NCBI GenBank assembly: GCA_963814985.1
Contig: CAWFFV010000054.1
Location: forward strand, 1 to 64,000
DNA length: 64,000 bases
DNA from: CAWFFV01 sp963814985
Lineage (GTDB): Bacteria > Chloroflexota > Ktedonobacteria > Ktedonobacterales > Ktedonobacteraceae
Reading direction: 5' to 3'
Shown here: positions 10,276-18,290 of the stretch, one piece after another
How the letters are laid out: every line of letters starts with the position of its first letter
Numbering within the stretch: position 1 is the first letter of the stretch
Translations under genes and position numbers: made by a program
The notes under the pieces: generated by a model
The model's input: only the letters and a program-made list of their open reading frames with translations
What the model was told of the DNA's origin: nothing
The model's database searches: none

Positions 10276-12365
10276 ACGCAACTAACCCATTTGATCGGCT
10301 AGCGCCGTTCATTCAAACATATATCTATCAGCATGGCTGGACGGATCTGCGTGATATTCAGAAAGCCGCTATTCCCGCTATTCTCGATACAAGCGATCAC
10401 ATATTGATGATGAGCGGCACTGCAAGCGGCAAAACAGAAGCGGCTTTACTCCCGGTGCTAACGTTGTTGGAGCAATCACCGGCACAGTCAGTTGGTGTAC
10501 TATATATCGGTCCGCTGAAAGCCTTGATAAATGACCAATTTGAACGCATCCAGGGGTTACTGCAAGAAAAACCTGATATCCCTATTCAAGGCTGGCATGG
10601 CGATATTTCACAACATCAGAAAAAACGCTTTTTACAACGGCCCCGTGGCATTTTGCAGATCACTCCCGAATCAATGGAAGCTTTGCTAATGAATTGCCTG
10701 GGAGAATTGGGCAGAATCTTTGGTGATCTACGCTTTATTATTATTGATGAAATCCATGCTTTTCTTGGTACGGAACGCGGTCAGCAGGTTCTTTGCCATC
10801 TTCAACGCCTGGAACGTGCCATTCACCGACCTGTACGGCGTATTGGGCTATCAGCAACAATTGGCGATACCGAGATTGCTTTGCAGTGGCTTGAAAGTAG
10901 TTCTCAATTTCAGACTCGTGCTCGCCTTGTGAGGGAAGCAACGCAGGGACGGCAAATTGAGTTGCGTGTCAATCATTTTGTGATGGCATCCACAGAAAGT
11001 GAGTTTCACGCGGCAATGGCTCCGGCAGAGGTGGGGACTCGTCGTCGTAAAACCTCTTCAGTGACAAAGGCAGAACCAGCGCAAGCGGATGAAACAATGC
11101 CTGCCAGCCCTCCTGATAAACGTTGGGAGTTACAGAAAAAGAGCAAAGACTACTATGATGATCTCTTTGCCGTGACTATGCGTCACCAGAAAACACTCGT
11201 GTTCACTAATCGACGCAACAAGGCAGAACGTATTGCCGCTGAACTTCGCAGTCGCCTTGTGCAGGAGCGACCTGGCGTTGATTGGTATTTTGTTCATCAT
11301 GGTAGCATAGCCGCCGATTTGCGTGAAGCGGCCGAGATGAAGATGCGCGACGAAACTCAACAATCTTGTACTATTGCGACCGCATCTCTGGAGCTGGGAA
11401 TTGATATTGGGCATCTTGATCTTACTGTTCAGATTGATGCACCTCATACCGTATCCAGTTTTGTCCAACGCTTGGGACGTTCCGGTCGGCGCGACAAACC
11501 ATCGCGTATGTGTTTTTATACGTTTGAACGCCTGGACCAAGATACACAATCTCCATCAGCATTGAAGCAAATGCCGTGGAATTTTCTCCAGACGATTTCT
11601 ATCATCCAGCTCTATCTCGAAGGACAATGGATCGAACCACCGGATATTCCAACCATGCCACTGAGCTTGCTGTATCAGCAGACGATGAGCATCATGCGAG
11701 CTCGCACAGAATTAACCCCACCTCAATTAGCGCAGTCTATCTTGACACTCTCACCTTTTCAATCGGTCACTCAAGACGAGTATCGCCTGTTTCTGCAACA
11801 TCTGGTAGCTCTTGATCAGCTTGCAAAAATGGATGAGGGAACGCTCATTGTAGGCATGAAAGGTGCGCAACTGACGAACCATTATCACTTCTATGCAATT
11901 TTTGCCAACACGAGAGATTATCGCGTACTGGCCGGAACGCAAGAAGTTGGAACTATTCAAGAGGTACCTGAGGTTGATGGCGTCATTGGTTTAGCAGGAT
12001 ATGCGTGGCGAGTTATCTCGGTTGATGAACGTGGAGGAACTGTACATGTAGAACGGACAAAGGGTCTTGTCAATCCAGGTTGGTTGAATGCCGGTGATTT
12101 GCACTTCCATGAACAGGTAATGATGCGCCTGCGTCAGGTTTTGCAAGAGGAGACAACGTATTCATATCTTTCTCCTCCCGCCCAGCAACGTTTATCCTTA
12201 GCACGTGATCTTGTCAGACATACGGGTTGGCTTCATAGCTGTGTTGTTCCCCTCAAACCTGGGCGTTTTGTTTTGTTTCCCTGGACTGGATCGCGCATCT
12301 ATAGAACGCTTGCTAACATTTTGGAACACATAGGCTGGTATACGAGTCATCCTAATTCTGGGTAA
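10272..12365 (+). CDS. Lhr/BrxHI-like DEAD/DEAH-box helicase
   Basis: 697 residues as written. Superfamily 2 helicase motifs are all present in order: Q-motif region (DIQKAAIPAI), motif I SGTASGKT at about 48-55, IDEIHAF at about 160, LSATIGD, then HHGSIAADLRE, ATASLELGIDIG and QRLGRSGRR in the second lobe. An unusual Ala/Pro/Lys-rich insert lies between the lobes. The C-terminal region resembles Lhr-core proteins. Start overlaps the stop of the ATPase gene. The natural C-terminus continues out of frame after the stop (next entry), so the protein is about 75 residues shorter than its family expectation. In BREX type 2 and related systems this helicase is the partner of the DUF2791 ATPase; a DNA-translocase role is inferred from that. 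Confidence 0.82.
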   Translation: MNATNPFDRLAPFIQTYIYQHGWTDLRDIQKAAIPAILDTSDHILMMSGTASGKTEAALLPVLTLLEQSPAQSVGVLYIGPLKALINDQFERIQGLLQEKPDIPIQGWHGDISQHQKKRFLQRPRGILQITPESMEALLMNCLGELGRIFGDLRFIIIDEIHAFLGTERGQQVLCHLQRLERAIHRPVRRIGLSATIGDTEIALQWLESSSQFQTRARLVREATQGRQIELRVNHFVMASTESEFHAAMAPAEVGTRRRKTSSVTKAEPAQADETMPASPPDKRWELQKKSKDYYDDLFAVTMRHQKTLVFTNRRNKAERIAAELRSRLVQERPGVDWYFVHHGSIAADLREAAEMKMRDETQQSCTIATASLELGIDIGHLDLTVQIDAPHTVSSFVQRLGRSGRRDKPSRMCFYTFERLDQDTQSPSALKQMPWNFLQTISIIQLYLEGQWIEPPDIPTMPLSLLYQQTMSIMRARTELTPPQLAQSILTLSPFQSVTQDEYRLFLQHLVALDQLAKMDEGTLIVGMKGAQLTNHYHFYAIFANTRDYRVLAGTQEVGTIQEVPEVDGVIGLAGYAWRVISVDERGGTVHVERTKGLVNPGWLNAGDLHFHEQVMMRLRQVLQEETTYSYLSPPAQQRLSLARDLVRHTGWLHSCVVPLKPGRFVLFPWTGSRIYRTLANILEHIGWYTSHPNSG

Positions 12366-12598
12366 TTACATAGAAATAGTGTATGATGGGAATGCGGCTG
12401 ATGTGCTTGCCACATTGAGGATGTTAAGTCCACAAGTACCAGAGCTGGCGAGAGTCCTGGTCGCTGAGTTGAAAGATCTACAGCTCTGGCAAGGGAAGTA
12501 TGATTACCCTGACTCCACGCACATTGTTGGAGAAAGCTTATATCAATGATGTTCTTGATATTCCAGGAACAATGCAATGGTTAGCAACTTGCTCTTAG
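12366..12598 (+). pseudogene. Out-of-frame C-terminal tail of the preceding helicase
   Basis: Directly after the helicase stop another frame reads NYIEIVYDGNAADVLATLR and continues to KDLQLWQGKYDY; a second shift near 12510 then gives LLEKAYINDVLDIPG, closing at a TAG at 12596-12598. The last segment matches the usual Lhr-type ending (a basic, KAY-x-x-DVLD-like helix). Two indels would restore one continuous protein of about 770 residues. Confidence 0.6.
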
Positions 12599-12663
12599 AA
12601 AGTTTTTTGTTTACTCGCACCAAAGGAAGCAAATAATGCTTCAGGAAACGATGGGAGGCGACC

Positions 12664-12711
12664 AAAGGCAAGGGCTAAGCGAAAGACCCACCACTGCTGG
12701 AGGTAGAGGGT
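12664..12711 (+). repeat. 48-bp conserved segment, copy 1
   Basis: Nearly identical to 19973-20020: both contain GGCTAAGCGAAAGACCC followed by ACCACTGCTGG and AGGTAGAGGGT. The match stops abruptly on the 3' side. It sits in the gap after the helicase and before an FAD oxidoreductase pseudogene. It could be a structured RNA or the end of a mobile element; I cannot decide. Confidence 0.55.
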
Positions 12712-12895
12712 CACCACCATGCTTTCTTAAACCGCTACCATCGCTTTCTCTGACAGGGCAAAGTGGAATGATGACTCAAACTTAGAGCGTAGCGAAGAGA
12801 GAAAGGTTGTCACAAACACAAAGAGTCTTCCGTCTCATGTACGAATTTTGAATAGACCCCCTACACATACATCTGGCAAAGGAGACGTACGAACG

Positions 12896-14203
12896 ATGAT
12901 GGATATTCTTGCTCAACCGCCGGTAATTATTGTTGGAGGTGGATTGTCAGGCCTCTCGGCTGCTGCTATCCTGGCGCGAGCGGGTCACGCGGTTACCCTT
13001 TTTGAGAAAGCTGGTACTCCAGGTGGGGTGCTATGACAAAGCAACATGGCGAATTCTTCTTCAATCTGGGTCCACATGCCTCTATCTGGGCGGCCCAGGT
13101 GAAAAGCTGTTGAGTGAACTGGTATACACTATAGCGGCTCACCGCCTGCTTTACACCAGTTTCTGGCGCTTGACGGTGGAAAATTGCACGCTTTACCCAC
13201 CGGAGCGGCATCCCTGTTTGGGACAACATTGTTGGGATTCGATGCCAAAGTAGAACTAGCGCGCTTTTATAGCACCTTGAAGGACGTGAAACACACAAAT
13301 CTCCAGGATGTGAGTTTGCAGGATTGGCTGGGACAGCAGGTGCGACATCCGCATGTTCGCAAGTTCATTCTGGCTATGGCACGCCTGGAAACTTATGCCA
13401 ATGCGCCTGATATGCTAGCAGCCAGTCTGATTGTTCCCCTCCTGAATGCTCGGGTGAGCTACCTGGATGGAGGCTGGCAGACGCTGGTGGATGGTCTGCG
13501 GCAGATCGCACAAGAGGCGGGAGCAAAGATTGTGACGCATGCCAGGGTTGTAGCGATCGAGGTTGCCGAAGAAAGACATGTCGTGCACCTGATGGACGGG
13601 TCACGCTACCCTGCTGATGCAGTGTTGCTCGCCATCAATCCACAGACGGCCTCTACTCTGGTCAGAGATGGAGCGCATGAGGCACTGGGCCGTTGGGCAA
13701 CACAATCAGTCCCGGCTTGTGTTGCCTGTTTCGATGTTGCTTTGCGTCGTTTACCAGAGCCACGGCACCTGTTCGCACTCGGCATTGATTGCCCGCTCTA
13801 CTATTCAGTGCATTCCACCTGGGCAAACCTGGCACCGGAGGACAGTGCCTTGATCCATACCATGAAATACCTGCGACAGGGTGAACCAGCGGAGACCTCA
13901 CGACACGAGTTGGAAGCTCTGCTAGATATGTTGCAGCCTGGCTGGCGCGTGGAAGTCATAGAGCATACTTCTTGCCTCATATGATAGCCTCAAGTGCCAT
14001 TATTCAGGCAGGACAAGGTGGTTCGTCCGGCGAACCCGGCCCCGCTGTTCCCGGCATACGCAATCTCTACGTGGCAGGTGATTGGGTCGGAAAAAGCAGA
14101 AGGTCAGCTTGCTGAGGCATGCTTTGCCAGCGCCAGGAGTGCTGCTCACATGATCATGACGACTCTAGCGGCTCAGCGGGGCAATTCTGCCATGGTAAAC
14201 TAG
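12896..14203 (+). pseudogene. FAD-dependent phytoene desaturase-like oxidoreductase, multiply frameshifted
   Basis: An FAD-binding Rossmann N-terminus (VIIVGGGLSGLSAAAILARAG, here split for length: GGGLSGLSAA) starts at 12896 behind an AAGGAG box. The frame breaks after TPGG near a GGGG run at 13025, continues as EFFFNLGPHA, breaks again to LYLGGPGEKLLSEL, then a long intact piece (13184-13984) carries the substrate domain, YLDGGWQTLVDGL and the Rossmann second half. The C-terminal FAD signature IRNLYVAGDWVG lies in yet another frame, followed by a last shift to EGQLAEACFASARSAA. At least four or five indels are needed, which argues for true decay. Its family (CrtI/amine-oxidase type) oxidises isoprenoid or amine substrates. 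It lies just upstream of an ECF41-type sigma factor, whose usual neighbours include such oxidoreductases. Confidence 0.8.
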
Positions 14204-14346
14204 CAGCCTGTCGGAGAGAAAATCTCAAGCCCTGGCAAGAGCCATTTCGATCCCAAAAGCGGGGCCTTCAATCGTTCACTTTTGGGTGAAAAGCGGTCCT
14301 CCAGCGGGGAAATTTTAGTGAAAAGCGTTCTCTCCGACAAACTGCT
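14202..14346. mobile_element. MITE-like element with 19-bp terminal inverted repeats
   Basis: Left end agcagcctgtcggagagaa (14202-14220) and right end ttctctccgacaaactgct (14328-14346) are inverted copies with two mismatches, 145 bp apart from end to end. Flanking bases read cta on the left and ag on the right, a possible short target duplication. There is no coding capacity. It separates the oxidoreductase pseudogene from the sigma factor, and the pseudogene's last stop codon lies exactly on its left border. The parent transposase is not in this window. Confidence 0.6.
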
Positions 14347-14374
14347 AGGGGAAAGATCTCGAAGGCTCAAAAAT

Positions 14375-15256
14375 ATGCAGCAGCAAGAAGTTTTTCAAAT
14401 GTATAAACCGTTACTCTTTTCGATTGCTTATAATATGCTGGGCAGCGTCATGGATGCTGAGGATTGCGTGCAAGAGGCATTTCTGCACTGGTATAAAGCC
14501 AGCGACAACAATGAGAAAGAAGCGGTGCGCTCTCCCAAATCCTACCTCAGCACGATCGTGACTCGTGTGTGCATTGACCAACTGCGTTCAGCACGTGTGC
14601 GGCGCGAACGTTATGTTGGGATCTGGCTTCCAGAGCCACTGGTGACAATCGATGAGACCCGTGTGACTGGTATGGCAGAACTCTCGGAGGCACTCTCAAT
14701 AGCCTTTTTGTATCTTTTAGAGCAGTTGTCTCCCATAGAGCGTGCCGTCTTCCTGCTGCGCGAGGTCTTTGACTATGAATATGGAGAAATCGCTGCAATG
14801 GTGCACAAAGGTGAGGACAATTGTCGCCAGATCATGCACCGAGCACGTCAGCGCCTGGGCACGCGTCGCTCATTGTATCATGCTTCCAGAGAGCAGCAAG
14901 ACAACATTCTGCACCAGTTTCTCTGCGCTTGCACGAGCGGTGATATGGATGGCCTCCTGGCCGTGCTTGCTAACGATATCGTGACCTACTCTGACAGCGG
15001 TGGCAAGGTTACTGCGGCTCGCAATCCGATCTATGGCGCGGACAAGGTTGCACGTTTCTTACTCGGCATTATGCGCAAAGTGCCGGACAGCCTCACTTTG
15101 CGCGTAGCAAACATCAATGGTCAGCCAGGTATTGTCAATTATATCAATGGCCGGCCTTACTCTATCATGACCCTGGATATTGTCGATGGGCGTATCCAGG
15201 AGATTGACATCGTCGTCAACCCGGACAAACTGAGAGGTGTCCCTATACTCAACTAA
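14375..15256 (+). CDS. ECF41-type RNA polymerase sigma factor with SnoaL-like C-terminal domain
   Basis: About 293 residues from the Met at 14375; an upstream in-frame extension would run through the MITE-like element and is not used. Sigma region 2 (YNMLGSVMDAEDCVQEAFL, shown here as MLGSVMDAEDCVQEAF) spans about 20-75, region 4 (LSPIERAVFLLREVFDYEY) about 120-180. Between and after them are the two ECF41 hallmarks: WLPEP at about 84-88 and NPDKL near the C-terminus. The last ~110 residues form the SnoaL/NTF2-like fold that in this group modulates sigma activity in place of a separate anti-sigma factor. ECF41 genes normally sit beside carboxymuconolactone decarboxylases, oxidoreductases or epimerases; here the adjacent upstream gene is a dead FAD oxidoreductase, so the natural target may be lost. 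Confidence 0.88.
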   Translation: MQQQEVFQMYKPLLFSIAYNMLGSVMDAEDCVQEAFLHWYKASDNNEKEAVRSPKSYLSTIVTRVCIDQLRSARVRRERYVGIWLPEPLVTIDETRVTGMAELSEALSIAFLYLLEQLSPIERAVFLLREVFDYEYGEIAAMVHKGEDNCRQIMHRARQRLGTRRSLYHASREQQDNILHQFLCACTSGDMDGLLAVLANDIVTYSDSGGKVTAARNPIYGADKVARFLLGIMRKVPDSLTLRVANINGQPGIVNYINGRPYSIMTLDIVDGRIQEIDIVVNPDKLRGVPILN

Positions 15257-15312
15257 TACAGAGTGGAGTTGCTCGAACGTGGCAAATTGGACAAAAGAAC
15301 TTTACGTCACCT

Positions 15313-15345
15313 GGCAGCTTTTGGCAACCCAAGGCTGCCTTTTTC
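15313..15345 (+). terminator. Rho-independent terminator after the ECF41 gene
   Basis: GGCAGC at 15313-15318 pairs with GCTGCC at 15334-15339, with further partial pairing inside, followed by a run of five T. It lies about 55 bases after the sigma-factor stop. Confidence 0.65.
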
Positions 15346-15516
15346 CCTCATTTTGTCTAAACATCTAAACATCTAAACACAGGGTCTGTGAATTATTGCT
15401 GAGAGAAGAAAACTCCTCAATCTGTTAAGAGAGAATTTCTCAAATGAATCTTGATAGAAAAGGAGTCCTCAAAATCAAGGATCTCCTACCCAAAAGTTCT
15501 AGCAAGAATACTGCGC

Positions 15517-15538
15517 ACCTCAAGTAATTGCTTGAGGT
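15517..15538. promoter_or_regulatory. Perfect 8-bp inverted repeat upstream of a secreted-protein gene
   Basis: acctcaag, a 6-base loop and cttgaggt, about 75 bases before the start at 15614. Could be an operator for that gene or a small hairpin. The surrounding 15346-15613 gap shows no ORF. Confidence 0.3.
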
Positions 15539-15613
15539 ATGTTAAACTTTGCATGGTATAGCGAATTGTCGTTATATCTTGTAATTTAATAACATACGAA
15601 AGGAAGAGTCCCT

Positions 15614-16108
15614 ATGAAACAAGTGCAGAAAATTCGTTTCCGCCCCCTTTATATCAGTCTAGGACTAGGACTACTCGCACTCGTTTGCTTGATCAGCGCT
15701 AGCTTATTTCCAAAGGCAGCATCTGCTAACTCCTTATCCATGGCTTTAGGTGCATACAATTGTAGTACTGTCTTCCTTTCAGGTCCTCAGTCTGGTCAGA
15801 CTGAACAAGTAACGCTGACGTTTAACTCTAATGGAACCGTGTCGTCCAATGTTCCAGCCACAGGGCTCAGTGGACAAGGATACTGGTGGGTGACCAATGA
15901 ACAGGCCAACTATTCATTCCGCGAGCTATTGCCACCCAGCTACCAAACTTTATACGGAATTACAGATGTACAGGTTGTTCATTCAGTCACCGGCTTCCAG
16001 CAAAGTGGAAGCACCATTTCCTTTACCAGTAAGGGGTATGGATTGACCTACAACACTGGTACTTTTGCATTTCCTAACCAAACAACTACTAAGTGCACTC
16101 ACCAGTAG
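15614..16108 (+). CDS. Secreted protein of unknown function
   Basis: 164 residues with a classical Sec signal peptide: basic MKQVQKIRFRP, a hydrophobic core of about 20 residues, and an AxA-type cleavage site (ASA-NS) near residue 39. The mature part is about 125 residues, Ser/Thr/Gly/Gln-rich, with two cysteines (in AYNCST and at the end TKCTHQ) that could form a disulfide. Predicted all-beta by its alternating pattern. No known domain is recognised. An AGGAAGAG box precedes the ATG. It stands alone between a terminator and an IS3 remnant. Probably exported outside the cell. Confidence 0.7.
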   Translation: MKQVQKIRFRPLYISLGLGLLALVCLISASLFPKAASANSLSMALGAYNCSTVFLSGPQSGQTEQVTLTFNSNGTVSSNVPATGLSGQGYWWVTNEQANYSFRELLPPSYQTLYGITDVQVVHSVTGFQQSGSTISFTSKGYGLTYNTGTFAFPNQTTTKCTHQ

Positions 16109-16199
16109 GCCTGGCTCTCTCCCTGACACTTTTTGGGAAGAGGAAATGAACTAAGAAAAGAGATCGTCACAACAAGAGGAAAGCAAAAATCTCATGTTG

Positions 16200-16610
16200 G
16201 AGGACGATCTCAATTGGATGTATCCGTTCTATTATGGGAATCCCTGGATATCTTATATATATTGTTGACATCCATTTGTGCCTTGTGTTACACTTACCTA
16301 GACAAGCCCTGGTGTGGAGTTGTGACATCACCTATATTCACCTCCAGCAAGGGTTTATCTACCTCATGGCAGTGATCGTTCAGCCGCTATATTTTATCCT
16401 GGGAGATTTCTGTGACTCTGGATAGCCATTTCTGCTTGGAAGCGCTGGATCGGGTTTTGCAGGTGGGATGCCAGAGATCTTTAACAACAATCAGGGAGTG
16501 CAATTTACGAGTCCAAGGTTCCCAACCGACTCAAAGCTGCGGAGATATCCGTATTAGTTGGGATGGTTGAGGACGAGCCTTAGACAACATTTTTTATGCA
16601 TCAAGAAAAG
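16200..16610 (+). pseudogene. Remnant of an IS3-family DDE transposase (OrfB part)
   Basis: Fragments in several frames match the integrase core of IS3-family OrfB: VWSCDITYIHLQQGFIYLMA (around 16310-16370, first catalytic Asp), then WEISVTLDSHFCLEAL, then GMPEIFNNNQGVQFTSPRF (shorter view: NNNQGVQFTS, where the second catalytic Asp is replaced by Asn). The end reads LKAAEISV and GRALDNIF in other frames. Catalytic residues and frame are lost, so it is inactive. No matching first ORF or terminal repeats were found. Confidence 0.7.
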
Positions 16611-16735
16611 ATAGATTTCCAGATACAAGAGAATCGTTGTTTTATTGTAGTCCAGAATTATGGTATTTGGAAATATTGATACAGTGTTTTCATGTAGTGT
16701 AAAATGAAACATACTCTCTTATGGAGAGAAGAAGA

Positions 16736-17674
16736 ATGTATAGTACTGCAAAAACTCCCTCGATGATAGAAGAAGTTGAGCGTGGTGAGCTTACTAAGCC
16801 GAGTACTCTAGATTGGTGGTATCGACTGGCAGCTCCACCGGAGCCCTCTGCTTCAGCCAGTATCCGGCAACGTGAAGCTTATCGGCGTGGAAAGCTGATC
16901 AGCATTGTTCTATTAGCAGTGTTGATAGTTGCCACTATTGGGACGTTTGTTGGTATTTTTATCGTACATAGCATTTTTCTTGTAGTTAGTCCCTATATAG
17001 TAGTGGTTGCTATTACTGCTTTCTTGAATCGGCGCGGTCAGGTCGTAATAGCGGGTATTCTGATGGTCTTGGGGGTGGAAGTTTCCGTTATGAGTTCTGC
17101 TGCAGCCGTTAGCTTTCCTCTAATGTCTGTATATGCCTTGCCAGTGCTAGATATGCTTGTTTTGCCTGAACTCATTGCTGCATCCCTGTTGCCACCAGGA
17201 TTCGTTTTTATTGTCGCGTCAATTAACATAGCATTTATTGTTTCAGTTCTTACTTTCCTCTTTCCACATAATGCAGAGCTAATAGCAACCTTGCATACAT
17301 CTCTTGGAGATGCGGTGGCACGGCCTGTTGTCATTCAAATCCTTACGGCTGTGGTTTCCTTCCTTTGGGTGAGGAGTGTTGAGCAGGCTATCTACCGGGC
17401 GAATCGTGCTACAACGATTGCAACTCTTACACAAGATTTGGCGGAGCAGGATCGCGTTGTTGCCGAGCAAAAGCGACAACTTGATGCAAGCATTCGGCAG
17501 ATTGTGGAGGCTCATACACGAGTTGCCAATGGTGATCTGAAAGTTCGCGTCCCTCTTACACAGGATAATGTGCTCTGGGAGGTTGCTGGTGCCCTCAACA
17601 ATTTACTCTCTCGCTACCAACGAGCGATTCAGGCCGAACGTAGAGTAGAAGAGTTACAACGCCAGTCACAATGA
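16736..17674 (+). CDS. Membrane protein with HAMP-like segment and coiled coil
   Basis: About 312 residues from the Met at 16736, which follows a GGAGAGAAG box; a Met five codons upstream lacks one. Residues ~50-220 contain about six hydrophobic segments (MASE-like membrane sensor arrangement), followed by a coiled coil (AEQDRVVAEQKRQLD) and a HAMP-like segment (HTRVANGDLKVRVPL). There is no kinase, cyclase or methyl-accepting output domain: the frame stops in a second coiled coil. After the TGA at 17672-17674 the same frame stays open to 17953 (KQEVEKQINVVRSAKRF and onward), so the stop may be a nonsense mutation or error and the full protein about 405 residues. Likely a signal-sensing or scaffold protein; function unknown. 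Confidence 0.6.
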   Translation: MYSTAKTPSMIEEVERGELTKPSTLDWWYRLAAPPEPSASASIRQREAYRRGKLISIVLLAVLIVATIGTFVGIFIVHSIFLVVSPYIVVVAITAFLNRRGQVVIAGILMVLGVEVSVMSSAAAVSFPLMSVYALPVLDMLVLPELIAASLLPPGFVFIVASINIAFIVSVLTFLFPHNAELIATLHTSLGDAVARPVVIQILTAVVSFLWVRSVEQAIYRANRATTIATLTQDLAEQDRVVAEQKRQLDASIRQIVEAHTRVANGDLKVRVPLTQDNVLWEVAGALNNLLSRYQRAIQAERRVEELQRQSQ

Positions 17675-17953
17675 GCACATCAGGTTGAGTACAAAACGAG
17701 ATTGCTGAAGCAGGAAGTAGAGAAACAGATTAATGTTGTTCGCAGCGCAAAGCGCTTTCGGAAACCTGTTCGCTTCAGTCATACGGGAACAATAATTGAT
17801 CCGCTACTTGTAGAGCTCGATAGAGCGACGTTCCCTGATACTGTATCAGCACTTAAGAACCCTTCTACTACCCCCTTGCAAGAAGGTATACTCGATTACC
17901 CATCCTCATATCAGAGAACAGCACATAATAGTAGATACAAGGACCTTAAATAG

Positions 17954-18150
17954 CTGCACCTCGGTTTCCTGAGACCGTCGCGTTTGGCGGTCTCGACTGA
18001 CCAGATAGCGTCGCAGCTCCGGCAAACAGTCCCGTCGCCAGGTCCACGGATTTGCAGCGTTTCCAGTTCACAGTAAGCCAGCCCCAATGGCTCATCACCC
18101 ACTGTGGCTGTTCTTCCTCCTCTTCCGTTATCCAGAACTTAGACATTTAG
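17954..18150. other. Gap before the TnpB element
   Basis: About 200 bases between the HAMP-like membrane protein and the TnpB element. A small minus-strand ORF crosses it but looks like a chance frame. It would contain the sequence flanking the right end of the element. I see no other feature. Confidence 0.35.
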
Positions 18151-18290
18151 GACATGCCTAAACGAGGTCCGGTTCCTGCTTCGTTGACCACTGCCTGGAG
18201 TCCCAGGTCTGACATGATCTCCACAGGCGTCAATTCCCGCGTCACTCGCGGTACTCCATTGCTTATGTCAACGCCGCTAAATTTCTGGCG
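18150..18290 (-). ncRNA. Probable omegaRNA / right end of an IS605-type TnpB element
   Basis: Directly 3' of tnpB on the same strand, the sequence has the layout of TnpB right ends: a GC-rich stem near the stop codon (caacgccgcc with ggcggcgttg), then GCCTGTGGAG and, further on, GAAGCAGGAACC. Such 3' regions are transcribed into the guide RNA of TnpB. The exact 3' boundary, and so the guide, is uncertain (about 18150). Confidence 0.5.

Noticed and set aside
12664..12740. Class I c-di-GMP riboswitch at the 48-bp repeat
   Set aside because: The GGTAG-x-GGGTT part looks similar, but the GCAAAGCC-type segment and tetraloop receptor are missing; kept as an unassigned repeat.
17946..18146. Minus-strand ORF beside the TnpB element
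   Set aside because: Low-complexity start, no ribosome-binding site, no family resemblance; likely a chance frame.
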